Both the position numbers and the translations under genes were made by a program. The notes under the pieces were generated by a model. The model made no database searches, was not told the DNA's origin, and saw only the letters and a program-made list of their open reading frames with translations. A stretch of 64,000 nt of DNA from Ciona intestinalis. Lineage: Eukaryota; Chordata; Ascidiacea; Phlebobranchia; Cionidae. Positions 52,101 through 60,415 of this stretch are shown here, piece after piece. Every line of letters starts with the position of its first letter. Position 1 is the first letter of the stretch. Where the stretch lies: contig NW_004190356.2 of assembly GCF_000224145.3 (NCBI RefSeq), positions 62,001-126,000 of the forward strand. The letters are read 5' to 3'.

Positions 52101-54744
52101 TGGGTCGTACACGAAATGTTGGCTCACTCTGTAAAAGTTCTTGTACGCTGCTTCGGGTGCATTCTGTTTGGAAACAACTTCTTAAATAGTTGCAATATCA
52201 TAATAATAACTTTATTTGTCTCTTCGATTATGGTAGCGAAGATTTAAAATTATTTTTCATGAAAAAGAGATATAACTAAAAAACAACGGTTGTTAAAACA
52301 CACTTACAGTTAAAACATAATATTTACATTTATTTGGAAGAAAATAAGCGTGGTCGCTGCACCTTATATAGTGCTTCTCAACTTAATATTTGGGTTACGA
52401 CCATAAAAAAGAGTCGCCATTTGATATGGTATAATAGTCGCCTACTCGTAGTAGTTTAATTTTATTGTAATTGTATAAGTTCACCTAGTTTTACTATATG
52501 TTTTACAAAAATTTCTGAAAATAAGTTTGGAAGTTGGCCTAAACCTGGCTGGTAATTTATACATACTGTTTAAGTCCCCGCGAAAATGGCCAAAAAACAC
52601 GTCAATATCAATTTCTAGTGCGCAGTTGTATAACTTAACCATTTTTATACCGGTTTAACCATTTTAGTACTTGGGCTATATATTCTTACCCCAGGGAAGC
52701 ACCCTAATACAACAGTCTTGGATTGAATAAGTTCGTCAAACTCTGTTTCAAGATTCACAACGATTGGAGTGTTCATGACGATCTGTATCCATACTAGCCA
52801 ATCATCCGCAGTATTGTAACCTAGATGTTGTGAAAATATTACCTCATGCATAATATTTTGGGGTCAGATGGGTTATGTTTTTTCTCATTGATCGTCCCAT
52901 TTGGGATTGACCAAATATATAGTAGGGTGGGGGAAAGTGGGACACATTTTCATTTATTTTCTCGTCGCATTTGATAGTAAACAAAGAATATCTAAAGAAT
53001 TATAAAACGGTATCCTCACGACCTAAAACACGATCAGGAAATTTTGATATTATGTGCCAAAGATATCCCGTCTTCCCCCACCATACTATATATTTCCAGA
53101 GTCGTATAACCATATCCTCACGACTGTAAAAGAGCATTGTTGTATACACACACGATGTGTAAATGTTATGTGCTAACGCTATAACTATATTCGGCATACC
53201 TACAGTACCATTTTTTATTTCTCTATTTAATGACTTTATCAGTAATTTTAAATTCTGTCATGCTGCGATGCAGGTGTGCCATTGGCGTATAATAGCCTTC
53301 GAATGTCAGCTATTTACAAGTTCCCCATAACAGAGTTATAGAAACACCATGTAGTCCAAGTTGCCGCCTTTGTGTGTACATAATCAAGCAAATGTGCTCA
53401 CTTTTGCAATAGGGTTAAACAAATTTGCCACAATCCAACCGCTTGTATAATTTTAGATACATAAAAAAAGTTACACATGTTTTTTACACTTTCGAACCTT
53501 TAAGTTTGTTTTAGGTCCAAGTTTTTCTGTAATTTACCCAAAAACATACATTTTTCTATACTTTGTTATTTTGGAAACAAATTCGCGTTCAATTTGCCTT
53601 TTACCTTACAATCGGTTGGACAGGTCAGTACTAACTTTGAGTTGGACTACTCGGTATTTCTATGGCTCTACCCCATATTAAACCAACACCCAAAAATCTG
53701 CATTTACGTATCTAACATCTTATGAGTATATACCTTGTGTGTAATCCATCATGTTTCCATTTTTAAACATTCTCAAACTTGGTACTTCATGAACAGGATA
53801 TTTTTTTCTTGCTTCCTCATTCTTTTCAATATTAATAACCGCAACATGTATTGGAGATTCTGATGATTTCAGCTTTTCTGCCAATTTTCCAACTTCGTCC
53901 ATCAACGTTTTACTCTCTTTGTTATTTCCATCTGAAATTAAAAAACTCTGTGACTTATTTAGGTAAATAGTAGGGTGGGTAAGATAGGACATCTTTTTAT
54001 TTAATTTTCCCGTCTTATTTGGAAGTAAACAAAGAACATTCAAAGGCTTATAAAACCGTATCCTCAAGACTCCCATAAACCGTTGTTGATTGTTTAAAAT
54101 ACGATTAGAATATTTGGATATTATGTGCTAAAGGTGTCCCGTATCCCCCCACCCTACTATATATCCATTAATAATTTACTTCTTTTGGCGATTATAATTT
54201 GCATAAAGCGAAGAGAAAAGTATTGAGCACAATTGCATTTACTAAATTATACCATATAGGGTTAAAATATACGAGGATTTAAAAATGCCCCAAAAAGACA
54301 ACCGTTATCTCTTGAATGGTAAATAGTTTATTTTTAGACATGGTTAACTACACATATAGACAATAAAATATTTTAATCAGTGCTTTAAATATAACTCGTA
54401 ACAGTTAAATATGCATGTACAAAGAGTAATATTTTGAGACATAGTTTTTCGGTTACAAATACAAGCAATAGCCTATATTTCAATCGGTGCTTAAAATATA
54501 TTTTTTTCTCGTATTATATCGCTATAGTATAAATGTATATAATATCTGAATCCAACAATTAAATATACATGTACTTACAGTAATATACAAACACGAACTT
54601 ATACTTCGATAAAGCGGCGTAAAAATTGTGTTCGTTCAGTTGAATAATTCCCAACTTTCTCGGATAAAGTTCGGATTCATCTTGCGCGCATGCGCAACAA
54701 AATAAAACCCACAGATACAAAACAGATAAAATGTGTCGATACAT
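46158..54744 (-). CDS. Protein disulfide isomerase-like protein lacking both CxxC active sites
   Basis: Eleven exons: 54744-54579, 53931-53734, 52820-52690, 52163-52008, 51480-51367, 51101-50976, 48821-48609, 48176-48056, 47312-47137, 46682-46599, 46361-46158. Phases close to give about 562 residues (PDI about 508). Residues 1-20 are a signal peptide (MYRHILSVLYLWVLFCCACA). The a domain has LNEHNFYAALSKYKFVFVYY then GNNKESK where PDI has PWCGHCK, and keeps the cis-Pro in EVPSLRMF. The b domain follows (GYNTADDWLVW, ITSASVARRLGI). The b' domain (YHHILFMSSKDRNYKQTF, VVFIHVDTSRDN) ends VVDGKIK like PDI LEGKIK. The a' domain has VKTLVGSTYDDF, then FMMYYVPGDQGSEK where PDI has FYAPWCGHCK, and the cis-Pro in SYPSFKMF. 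The tail is charged (DPADDEPEYDF...) and ends SSQRT, with no KDEL. Inferred: an ER chaperone without oxidoreductase activity. If exon 10 is not spliced the protein ends PVITS. Exons 7 and 6 recur beside the 500-N gap. Confidence 0.88.
46524..46598 (-). repeat. Five 15-bp tandem units abutting exon 10 of the PDI-like gene
   Basis: Exactly 75 bases of TATGACGTTAGCATC-type units. On the gene strand the first unit is the splice donor (GTGATTACGTCATAG) and the last is GTGCTAACGTCATAA. Each unit carries an ACGTCA or ACATCA. Confidence 0.8.
46853..47053 (+). mobile_element. MITE copy, full length
   Basis: AGTAGGGTGGGGAAAGATGG to GTTGTCCCAACTCCCCCCAC, in intron 9 of the PDI-like gene, between ACGCTAA and TATTAACACGC. 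Confidence 0.85.
47450..47643 (-). mobile_element. MITE copy, right end diverged
   Basis: TAGGGTGGGGGAAGACAGGA to AGTCACACCTTTCCTCATCC. A short internal duplication of CGTGTTTTAAACAA is seen at about 47494-47525. Confidence 0.75.
47762..47955 (-). mobile_element. MITE copy, full length, next to a (CA)n tract
   Basis: AGTAGGGTGGGGAAAGATGG to GGTGTCCCATCTGCCCCCAT, flanked by TATATAT on both sides. A (CA)n run at 47727-47752 precedes it. Confidence 0.85.
48889..49084 (+). mobile_element. MITE copy, full length
   Basis: GTAGTAGGGTAGGGGAAGGA to GTTGTCCCATTTTACCCCAC. Its allelic counterpart is at 50446-50645. Confidence 0.8.
49087..49240 (-). mobile_element. MITE copy, degraded, back to back with the preceding one
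   Basis: AGTAGGTTAGGGAAATAAGA and the core AAGAATTAACAATTAAAAAC are recognisable; the far end is lost. The allelic counterpart is at 50668-50830. Confidence 0.55.
50446..50645 (+). mobile_element. MITE copy (allelic counterpart of 48889-49084)
   Basis: GTAGTAGAGTCGGGAAAGGA to GTTGTCCCATTTTACACCAC. It differs from its partner by several substitutions and is followed by a small extra TATATTTTACCCCACC piece. Confidence 0.75.
50668..50830 (-). mobile_element. MITE copy (allelic counterpart of 49087-49240)
   Basis: AGTAGGGTAGGGAAATAAGA followed by the same degraded core. Confidence 0.55.
51178..51350 (+). mobile_element. SINE-family copy with a tRNA-like end
   Basis: GCTGATAATTTGGACAACTC and CCACTGGGTCGGACCAATTG lead into GAGGCAGGCGCGCTAACCAC then TTTGCCACGAG. 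Reverse-complemented, the latter is GTGGCAAAGTGGTTAGCGCG, a good tRNA A box, so the family is tRNA-derived. The first part is repeated at 49598-49675 before the gap. Confidence 0.75.
51518..51665 (-). mobile_element. MITE copy, strongly degraded
   Basis: AGATAAGATGGGATATTGTT, CGCGTTTTGAACAATTCAAC and TTTAATACCAAGTGGG keep the family order; both terminal repeats are worn. Confidence 0.5.
51770..51966 (+). mobile_element. MITE copy, full length
   Basis: AGTAGGGTGGGGGAGATGGG to GGTGTCCTATCTTACCCCGC, before ACTATATATC. In intron 4 of the PDI-like gene. Confidence 0.85.
52200..52372. repeat. Dispersed repeat D, second copy
   Basis: ATAATAATAACTTTATTTGT, CTCTTCGATTATGGTAGCGA and TTGGAAGAAAATAAGCGTGG. 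In intron 3 of the PDI-like gene. Confidence 0.6.
52918..53092 (+). mobile_element. MITE copy with an internal deletion
   Basis: TATAGTAGGGTGGGGGAAAG to ATATCCCGTCTTCCCCCACC; the middle piece with the TCCCATAGACCGTTGTTAAT motif is missing. Confidence 0.8.
53968..54166 (+). mobile_element. MITE copy, full length
   Basis: ATAGTAGGGTGGGTAAGATA to AGGTGTCCCGTATCCCCCCA, in intron 1 of the PDI-like gene, 36 bases upstream (gene sense) of exon 2. Confidence 0.85.
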
Positions 54745-55061
54745 TACAATATTCTATATCTAACTGACTCGATACAGACCTTTGTATAGTTAGTATAGCA
54801 CACGTGTCGATCTGACGTGGTGCGACTTCATAGGCTGTGTGACTGCACCAACAATCATTGGGTATAAGTGCTTTGTTAAAATAACATTGCCATGATGATG
54901 TTTGATTGGTAAGACATATGTGATAATCCACGTCATGTTTATGTTTAAGCAATAGACCAATATGGTTTAAATTGGCATTACATTAAACAGAATGCAACTC
55001 AATAACCGATGGAATGACTTTATTTTGCAGTTTTAACCCAATCACAAACGTCAAAACAATA

Positions 55062-55233
55062 TAGCAGGGTGGGGAAAGACAGAAATACTCAAATGTCCCA
55101 AATTATTTTTAAACAGTTAAAAACAGTTAATGGAAGTCGTTAGGATACGGTTTTATTAATCTTTGAATCTTTTTGTTTACTACCGGAGCAAGAAAATAGA
55201 ATAAAAAGGTGTCCCATCTCTCCCCCCACCGTA
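55062..55233 (-). mobile_element. MITE copy
   Basis: AGCAGGGTGGGGAAAGACAG to AGGTGTCCCATCTCTCCCCC, between ACAATAT and GTATTTATAC. Intergenic. Confidence 0.8.
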
Positions 55234-55686
55234 TTTATACAAAAGCGGTAAGAGGAGAAGTCAAGACAACACGACAGTCAAGTATATTGATAAAACAAAA
55301 GTACAAAATTTGTTGGGCACATAATTTATTAGGCAAATTGGCCATGTTTACATCTTTTATCGTCGAACATTTTTTGTTAAGCACGTCAGTGATCTTATAG
55401 ATCCACCTTCGCCGAACAATTGTTCTTGTTGAGCACGTAATTCAGCACAGTAAAACAAGCCAAAAAATGTTTTAAACCTAATTTTTAATGCGTACAATAT
55501 TACTTCGTGGTATTTGCGTTTGTTCGATAAAATCACTTTTTAATTAAAATTAACAAAAATTTAAACATTTGAATTGGTAAAATTACACGTGGTGTACGAA
55601 TTTATAAACATTTATCCGCGTGTTTTATAATACATTTCCTTGGAGTGTTGGCAATATGTGATTAAGGGTCCCGTTTTTCTCCACCC

Positions 55687-55886
55687 TACTATATAGTAGG
55701 GTGGGGAAAGACGGAACACCTTTAGCACAGAATATCCAAATTTCCTGACCGTGTTTTAAACAATTAACAACATTCTATGAAAGTTGTAAGGATATAGTTT
55801 TATAATCCTTTAAATGTTTTTGTTTACTACTAAATGGGACAAAAAATAGAGTTAAAAAGTGTCCCATCTTCCCCCACCCTACTGTA
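55687..55886 (-). mobile_element. MITE copy, preceded by a terminal-repeat fragment
   Basis: AGTAGGGTGGGGAAAGACGG to GTGTCCCATCTTCCCCCACC. Directly upstream, 55665-55690 is a lone terminal piece (GGTCCCGTTTTTCTCCACCC), the remnant of a second copy. Confidence 0.85.
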
Positions 55887-56033
55887 TATAAAAACAACAA
55901 CTATAATATAGAGACCTTATTATGTTTTATTATTTTAACTGAACATATAGCTACATATAATGCCGACTCAGCAGTTTTGATACTTATAGTTAATATTTCA
56001 ACTTTTTTTTTTGTTAAAATGTTTATTATTTCT

Positions 56034-56140
56034 CACTGATACCTGCTGTATAATTTTCTTTACAAAAAGTCGATTTTTCGTATTAAAAATTGAGTTTCAA
56101 AAGTGCGAGTAAGCATATCATAGCATTCTAGTCTGTAGAT
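56034..56140. repeat. Dispersed repeat E, second copy
   Basis: TCACTGATACCTGCTGTATA, then AAAAGTCGATTTTTCGTATT and TTTCAAAAGTGCGAGTAAGC, parallel to 8368-8515. Confidence 0.55.
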
Positions 56141-56196
56141 AGGTTTAATCGAAAAATTAAAACATAATAGGAACTATATTTTATATTTTTTTATAT

Positions 56197-56372
56197 ATAG
56201 TGGGTTGGGGTAAGATGGGACATGATTTGTTTTTTCCTTGGCCAAAACAAAGAACAATCAAAAAACGATATAACCGTATCCTCACGACTCTTAACTGCCG
56301 CTGTTAACTGTTAAACACGACCAGGATGTTTAGATATTGTGTGCGAAAAGTGTCACATCTTACCCCACAGAT
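56197..56372 (+). mobile_element. MITE copy
   Basis: TATAGTGGGTTGGGGTAAGA to GTGTCACATCTTACCCCACA; the core is somewhat shortened. Confidence 0.75.
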
Positions 56373-56960
56373 GATGTTCACACTTTTTTTCGGTATAATT
56401 TAGAAACTAGAATCGGTCAAATTTGAGTGACAGTTGTTCTAATGGGAGATCCCAAGCATTGATTGTACGGCCAATTTTTTTTAAGGCGGTTTTGTCAAAA
56501 GCTGTTTCGCTTTTTAAAAAAAGTTTGGTGATAATCACATTTAGTCATCTCAATTCATATGCAAATTTTTATTTCGTTGGTATGCCCCTTAGTTGTAAAT
56601 GGACGCGGTAAACAAAATATCGGTTGGTAACCGGCCTCCGGCGGTGCATAAGTAACCTTTCATGTATTATCGAGGATTCTTTAAACTGCATGAGTAACGT
56701 ATAGTCACGATGCAAAACACCCTTGAACTGATTTTCTCCACAAAGATTTGAGCTCGTTTATTGCAAGTTGTATGCGCTTTATTTAACTAGGCGACTCAAT
56801 TCGAACGTTATATATAAATTGTTAACAGATATGTGGAAAGCATACGATTAAAAGCAAGCATATTTTTTGTTATTACGACATTTTCGAGGAGGGTAATTTA
56901 TAATATTAAATTTATGATAATGGTCGTTTATTGCAGCACAACTATTTTAATAGGATAAAT

Positions 56961-58346
56961 ATGTTGTTTCATCATATTGCTACGATAGTAAGCTGTTGTT
57001 TTGAATGTCTTTTATTTGGGGGTGTGATTTTTGGCTGGCCATCTTTGGAATATGTACTCAGAAAGGAAAAGTATTTTGCGAATTATTGTACAAGAATCTC
57101 TACAGTCAACGAATGCAGCAAAAGTAAGGAAATGTTTAATCTAGTTTTCACAGTTTCCGTCTCAACCGGCCAAGTAAGTTTGGTATTTGGAGGTTATTTG
57201 CTGGACAAGTTCGGGACCTGGGTTCACCGCGGTATAACGTCAGTAGCCTTTGTAATTGGCGCACTTTTGCTGGCCCTATCCTCTCCGGAATACGCGATAA
57301 TGCTGTTCCCGAGCATGATTCTAATTGCGGTTGGTGGCTTGAATCTTTTATCCTCAAATATACAGGCTGGAAATTTGTCAAACTCCTACCGTGTAACTGT
57401 TATAACATTGATGAATGGTTCATTTGATTCAGGGATGTTAGCTTTTTTCTTATTTAAGCTATCTTATGACTCTGGGATCGACTTTAAATCCATCACCGTT
57501 GCTTACGTCGTGTTCAGCTTGTATCTCTGCATCAGCACTTTTACATTGATGCCTCGAAAGTGGTTTCCCAGTGTCAATTCATCATCACCTGTACCACGAT
57601 ACGGAATATACGAAGTAAGACAACTGTTTTGCCGAAAAAATGTAGTGATAAACGAAAGTAGCCAAGATGAAGATGAAACAAGAGTAAGAGACACCACCGG
57701 TGTAGATGAAAACAGTCAAAAAATATCTACACTTAACTGTATCAAGTCACCTTTGTTTTGGACTGGGTTGTTATTCATATGCTTCATAAATCTGCGAATA
57801 AATTTTTTCTTGGGTAGTTTTTCATCCTGGATCGCTAGTTTTGAAGATCACTCCAGCCTTAATACGTTAACGAACATATTCGGCACTTTACCTTTAGTAG
57901 GAATTGTTGTTGCGCCAATAAACGGCGCAATGACGGACATAACTATCAAACTTTGCAAAAAATGCGGATATAACGACTCGCAGAGTAAATGGAAAGGCCT
58001 TTTCACTTCTACGTTTTCTACAAGTGTATTTGCTGTGTGTTTTTCGATTGCCGTGTCACTACGGAACACATATTCATCGTTTGTGTTTTTCTTTATCACA
58101 AGATCGTTTTTGTATGCATCTAACGCAACGTTTATTTCTTTGGCGTTTCCGGCGTATCATTTTGGAAAGCTGTTCGGTATTATTAATTTTGCCTTTGGTA
58201 TGTTCGGCCTATTACAATTTGCGTTATTCACTTTTGGCTTGAATATTGATCCAGGTTTTCGAGTAACAAACTACACTTGGATAGCTGCTGCGGTGATTAC
58301 GCTTGTCCATTCTTTCGCGATTTTTCAAAAATCACGTTCACAGTAA
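56961..58346 (+). CDS. SLC43A3: SLC43-family major facilitator transporter (SLC43A3-like), intronless
   Basis: A single open frame of 461 residues from ATG 56961. An acceptor-like TTTATTGCAG ends at 56936, so a 5' untranslated exon or spliced leader may join there; the frame extends 10 codons upstream without an ATG. About 12 hydrophobic segments are present. Family landmarks: CCFECLLFGGVIFGWPSL, ECSKSKEMFNLVFT, GGYLLDKFGTW (MFS loop 2-3), GGLNLLSSNIQAGNLSNSYR, LMNGSFDSG, LMPRKWFP, then a hydrophilic central loop (residues about 225-265), SRSFLYASNATFISLAFPA, HFGKLFGIINF and GLLQFALFT. The order and wording match SLC43A3 (ENBT1, facilitative purine nucleobase transport) more than the amino-acid carriers SLC43A1/A2; nucleobase transport is inferred. 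The lack of introns is unusual among its neighbours and could mean an old retrocopy. A truncated MITE begins 12 bases after the stop. Confidence 0.88.
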   Translation: MLFHHIATIVSCCFECLLFGGVIFGWPSLEYVLRKEKYFANYCTRISTVNECSKSKEMFNLVFTVSVSTGQVSLVFGGYLLDKFGTWVHRGITSVAFVIGALLLALSSPEYAIMLFPSMILIAVGGLNLLSSNIQAGNLSNSYRVTVITLMNGSFDSGMLAFFLFKLSYDSGIDFKSITVAYVVFSLYLCISTFTLMPRKWFPSVNSSSPVPRYGIYEVRQLFCRKNVVINESSQDEDETRVRDTTGVDENSQKISTLNCIKSPLFWTGLLFICFINLRINFFLGSFSSWIASFEDHSSLNTLTNIFGTLPLVGIVVAPINGAMTDITIKLCKKCGYNDSQSKWKGLFTSTFSTSVFAVCFSIAVSLRNTYSSFVFFFITRSFLYASNATFISLAFPAYHFGKLFGIINFAFGMFGLLQFALFTFGLNIDPGFRVTNYTWIAAAVITLVHSFAIFQKSRSQ

Positions 58347-58349
58347 CAT

Positions 58350-58415
58350 ATTGTAGGGTGGGGGAAAATGGGACACATTGTAGGACGAGACTTTTTTATT
58401 TCTTTTTACGGACCA
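58350..58415 (+). mobile_element. Truncated MITE end
   Basis: ATTGTAGGGTGGGGGAAAAT followed by GGGACACATTG, then loss of similarity. It sits 12 bases after the stop of the SLC43-like gene and would lie in its 3' untranslated region. Confidence 0.65.
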
Positions 58416-58637
58416 CCATTTAATGAAGAATGAATAATCTAATGTATAAAACATGTTAAAAGCTATAGCAGCAGAGAAAGGAAAATTAGTTTAAACCTTA
58501 TTTTTAAACCGCACAGTAATATTTCGTGTTATTTACGTGCATTTTTACCTTGCGTGTTTTATCAAATTTGTAAAATTTTACCTGCTGTGGCAATCGCTAA
58601 GTAATTCCTCATCTGTTTTAATATATTTTTTTGAAAT

Positions 58638-58850
58638 TGTCCCCATTCCCCCACTCGAATACTGTTGGGTAGATGGATACCATCAGCACATAATGTGTTA
58701 TACTGATGCCTTATCGTGTTTTTAATATTTAACGCTCTATAGAGTCATGAGGGTACAGTTTTATATCCAAAAATATTATCTGTTCATTACCAAATTGGAC
58801 AGAAAGTAAATAGATGGACCACTTTACCCCCTATTTACTAGATTGTGTTT
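58638..58850 (-). mobile_element. MITE remnant, highly degraded
   Basis: CCCCATTCCCCCACTC, then ATACCATCAGCACATAATG, ATCGTGTTTTTAATATTTAA and TCATTACCAAATTGGACAG keep the order of the family core. Confidence 0.45.
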
Positions 58851-58935
58851 TTCCTAATAAAGTCCTTTCATGTCTATTAGCCTTGTGAACCCTAATGAGC
58901 GAAGGAGTAAGATGTTTTTCTTAAATATACATTTT

Positions 58936-59180
58936 CCAGTGTCATGGCAAAGTAGTTAGTGCGCCTGCTTTTAACCGCAAAGGTGATGGGTTCCCCTGCT
59001 CACGTTAATTTGTTCTGGCTGTTGAACTGCGCATGCGGAACAAATATTGAAGAAATGCGTCGCATACTGATGATGCCACAAGGAAAATCGTGCACAACAA
59101 AACAGATTTGGTCGACCGGAAAGACTGAGTACTTCCATGCAAACATTGCACAGCATAGTAGCTTGTGGTTGGTTAAACCC
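58936..59180 (+). mobile_element. tRNA-derived SINE, tRNA-sense orientation
   Basis: GTGTCATGGCAAAGTAGTTA then GTGCGCCTGC has an A-box layout (TGGCNNAGTNG), and GATGGGTTCCCCTGC 35 bases on is a decayed B box. The body after it has no matching tRNA 3' half, so it is a SINE head rather than a tRNA gene. Confidence 0.6.
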
Positions 59181-59745
59181 CCAAAATGGTATTGTCGTTC
59201 TAATCTAGACTCTTTTTGGAGCAGTTAACTTTGCTAAGAATCAAACCAAAGTAGTACACTGATATGTACCTTAAAGTGTAAGTTATTAAAGTTATAAACA
59301 CTGTTGCAGAGCTATAGAAGTACCAACGCTTATAGATGTATATATATAACAGTTGGAAGTACCGCGCCACTGAGCTTAATGTGTTTCTACGACTGTTGTA
59401 GAATCCGACCCTCCTCGTATCCGGTTTGTATGATTGATTGGGAAATTCTTCCTGGAAATCCAGGAAAACAAAATCGTAACTCATAGACCTAACATAATGG
59501 CAATCACCCACTTCATAGTTCAGTGTATAAAGACAACCAAAAAGACAACCAGCTACTCTTTAAAGTTCTTAACATTGTTTATGACAAGTTTGTTTTGTCA
59601 TTTTACTACGTTTGCTAAAGTGCCAGGTCAAATTGTAATTTTTCACTTCTGATCTTTAAATTAAATGTGTTAAATTTTTACAAACCTCCTTTTAGTTTGT
59701 AAGGTTTAGAGAATTAAACGCTGTCATTTCTGCTACTTTCTAACA

Positions 59746-60383
59746 ATGGAAGGGAAAGAAACGACGTCAGTGTTTTTCCAAATATCTCATTTTCTTGCTG
59801 CAATTTATTTTGCGTTATCAGCATATGTGCAGGTATATCAATTTTTGTTCTTTTAATTTTTTTTTTGTTAATTGTTGTTCCTATTTTCAGACCAATGACC
59901 CCGACCCTGAAATTTGGATTGTAAGTAAACTGTTGTATTTATTATAGCAGAAAGCAAAAACACTATAAAGTAAATTCGTTAGAGCATTTTTTTCAAACAT
60001 TTTTCTACGGATTTGTAAAAGTTTACTGTACAAATTTTTAAAGTTTATTTGATAAATCAGAAAATAAACATTTTGTGTTGTGCATGCTAGCTTCTGTAAA
60101 ACTAAAATAATAAGTATATATCTCTAAATCTCTTTATTTTACATAAAAGGTTATTTTCAAAATGTTGTTTTGGTTCACAACTTTTTACTTTCATGTTACA
60201 TAGGCTATACATTTCTTGTGTTAAAGGTTTACCCACATTTAAATACCTATATTTTCCCACAACAGTGTGACTTTATTTAAATATTCTATATTTCTATAGC
60301 CGATATACCTTCTGCCAGCCACAATTGCATTGTGTACTGCAGCAAAACCGAGCTTTACAGGTAATAACCTTATGTTATAATGA

Positions 60384-60415
<32 letters not shown>

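Larger units (their letters stand above)
54745..56930. other. Intergenic region between the PDI-like and SLC43-like genes
   Basis: Holds both divergent promoters, three MITE copies, one MITE fragment and repeat E. No further exon could be supported. The PDI-like start side (54745-55000) shows no clear TATA box. Confidence 0.6.

Noticed and set aside
46158-54744. Calsequestrin as identity of the PDI-like gene
   Set aside because: Calsequestrin has three thioredoxin folds and a long Asp/Glu tail; this protein has four folds in PDI order with the PDI-type GKIK linker between b' and a'.
56931-56960. Ten extra upstream codons for the SLC43-like protein
   Set aside because: The extension would start with TTG inside an acceptor-like TTGCAG; ATG 56961 matches the family N terminus.
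58936-59010. Functional tRNA gene
   Set aside because: A-box-like and weak B-box-like pieces only, no pairing acceptor stem and no terminator; fits a SINE head.
59200-59511. 103-codon minus-strand ORF
   Set aside because: Passes through an ATATAT run and SINE debris; no conserved motif.
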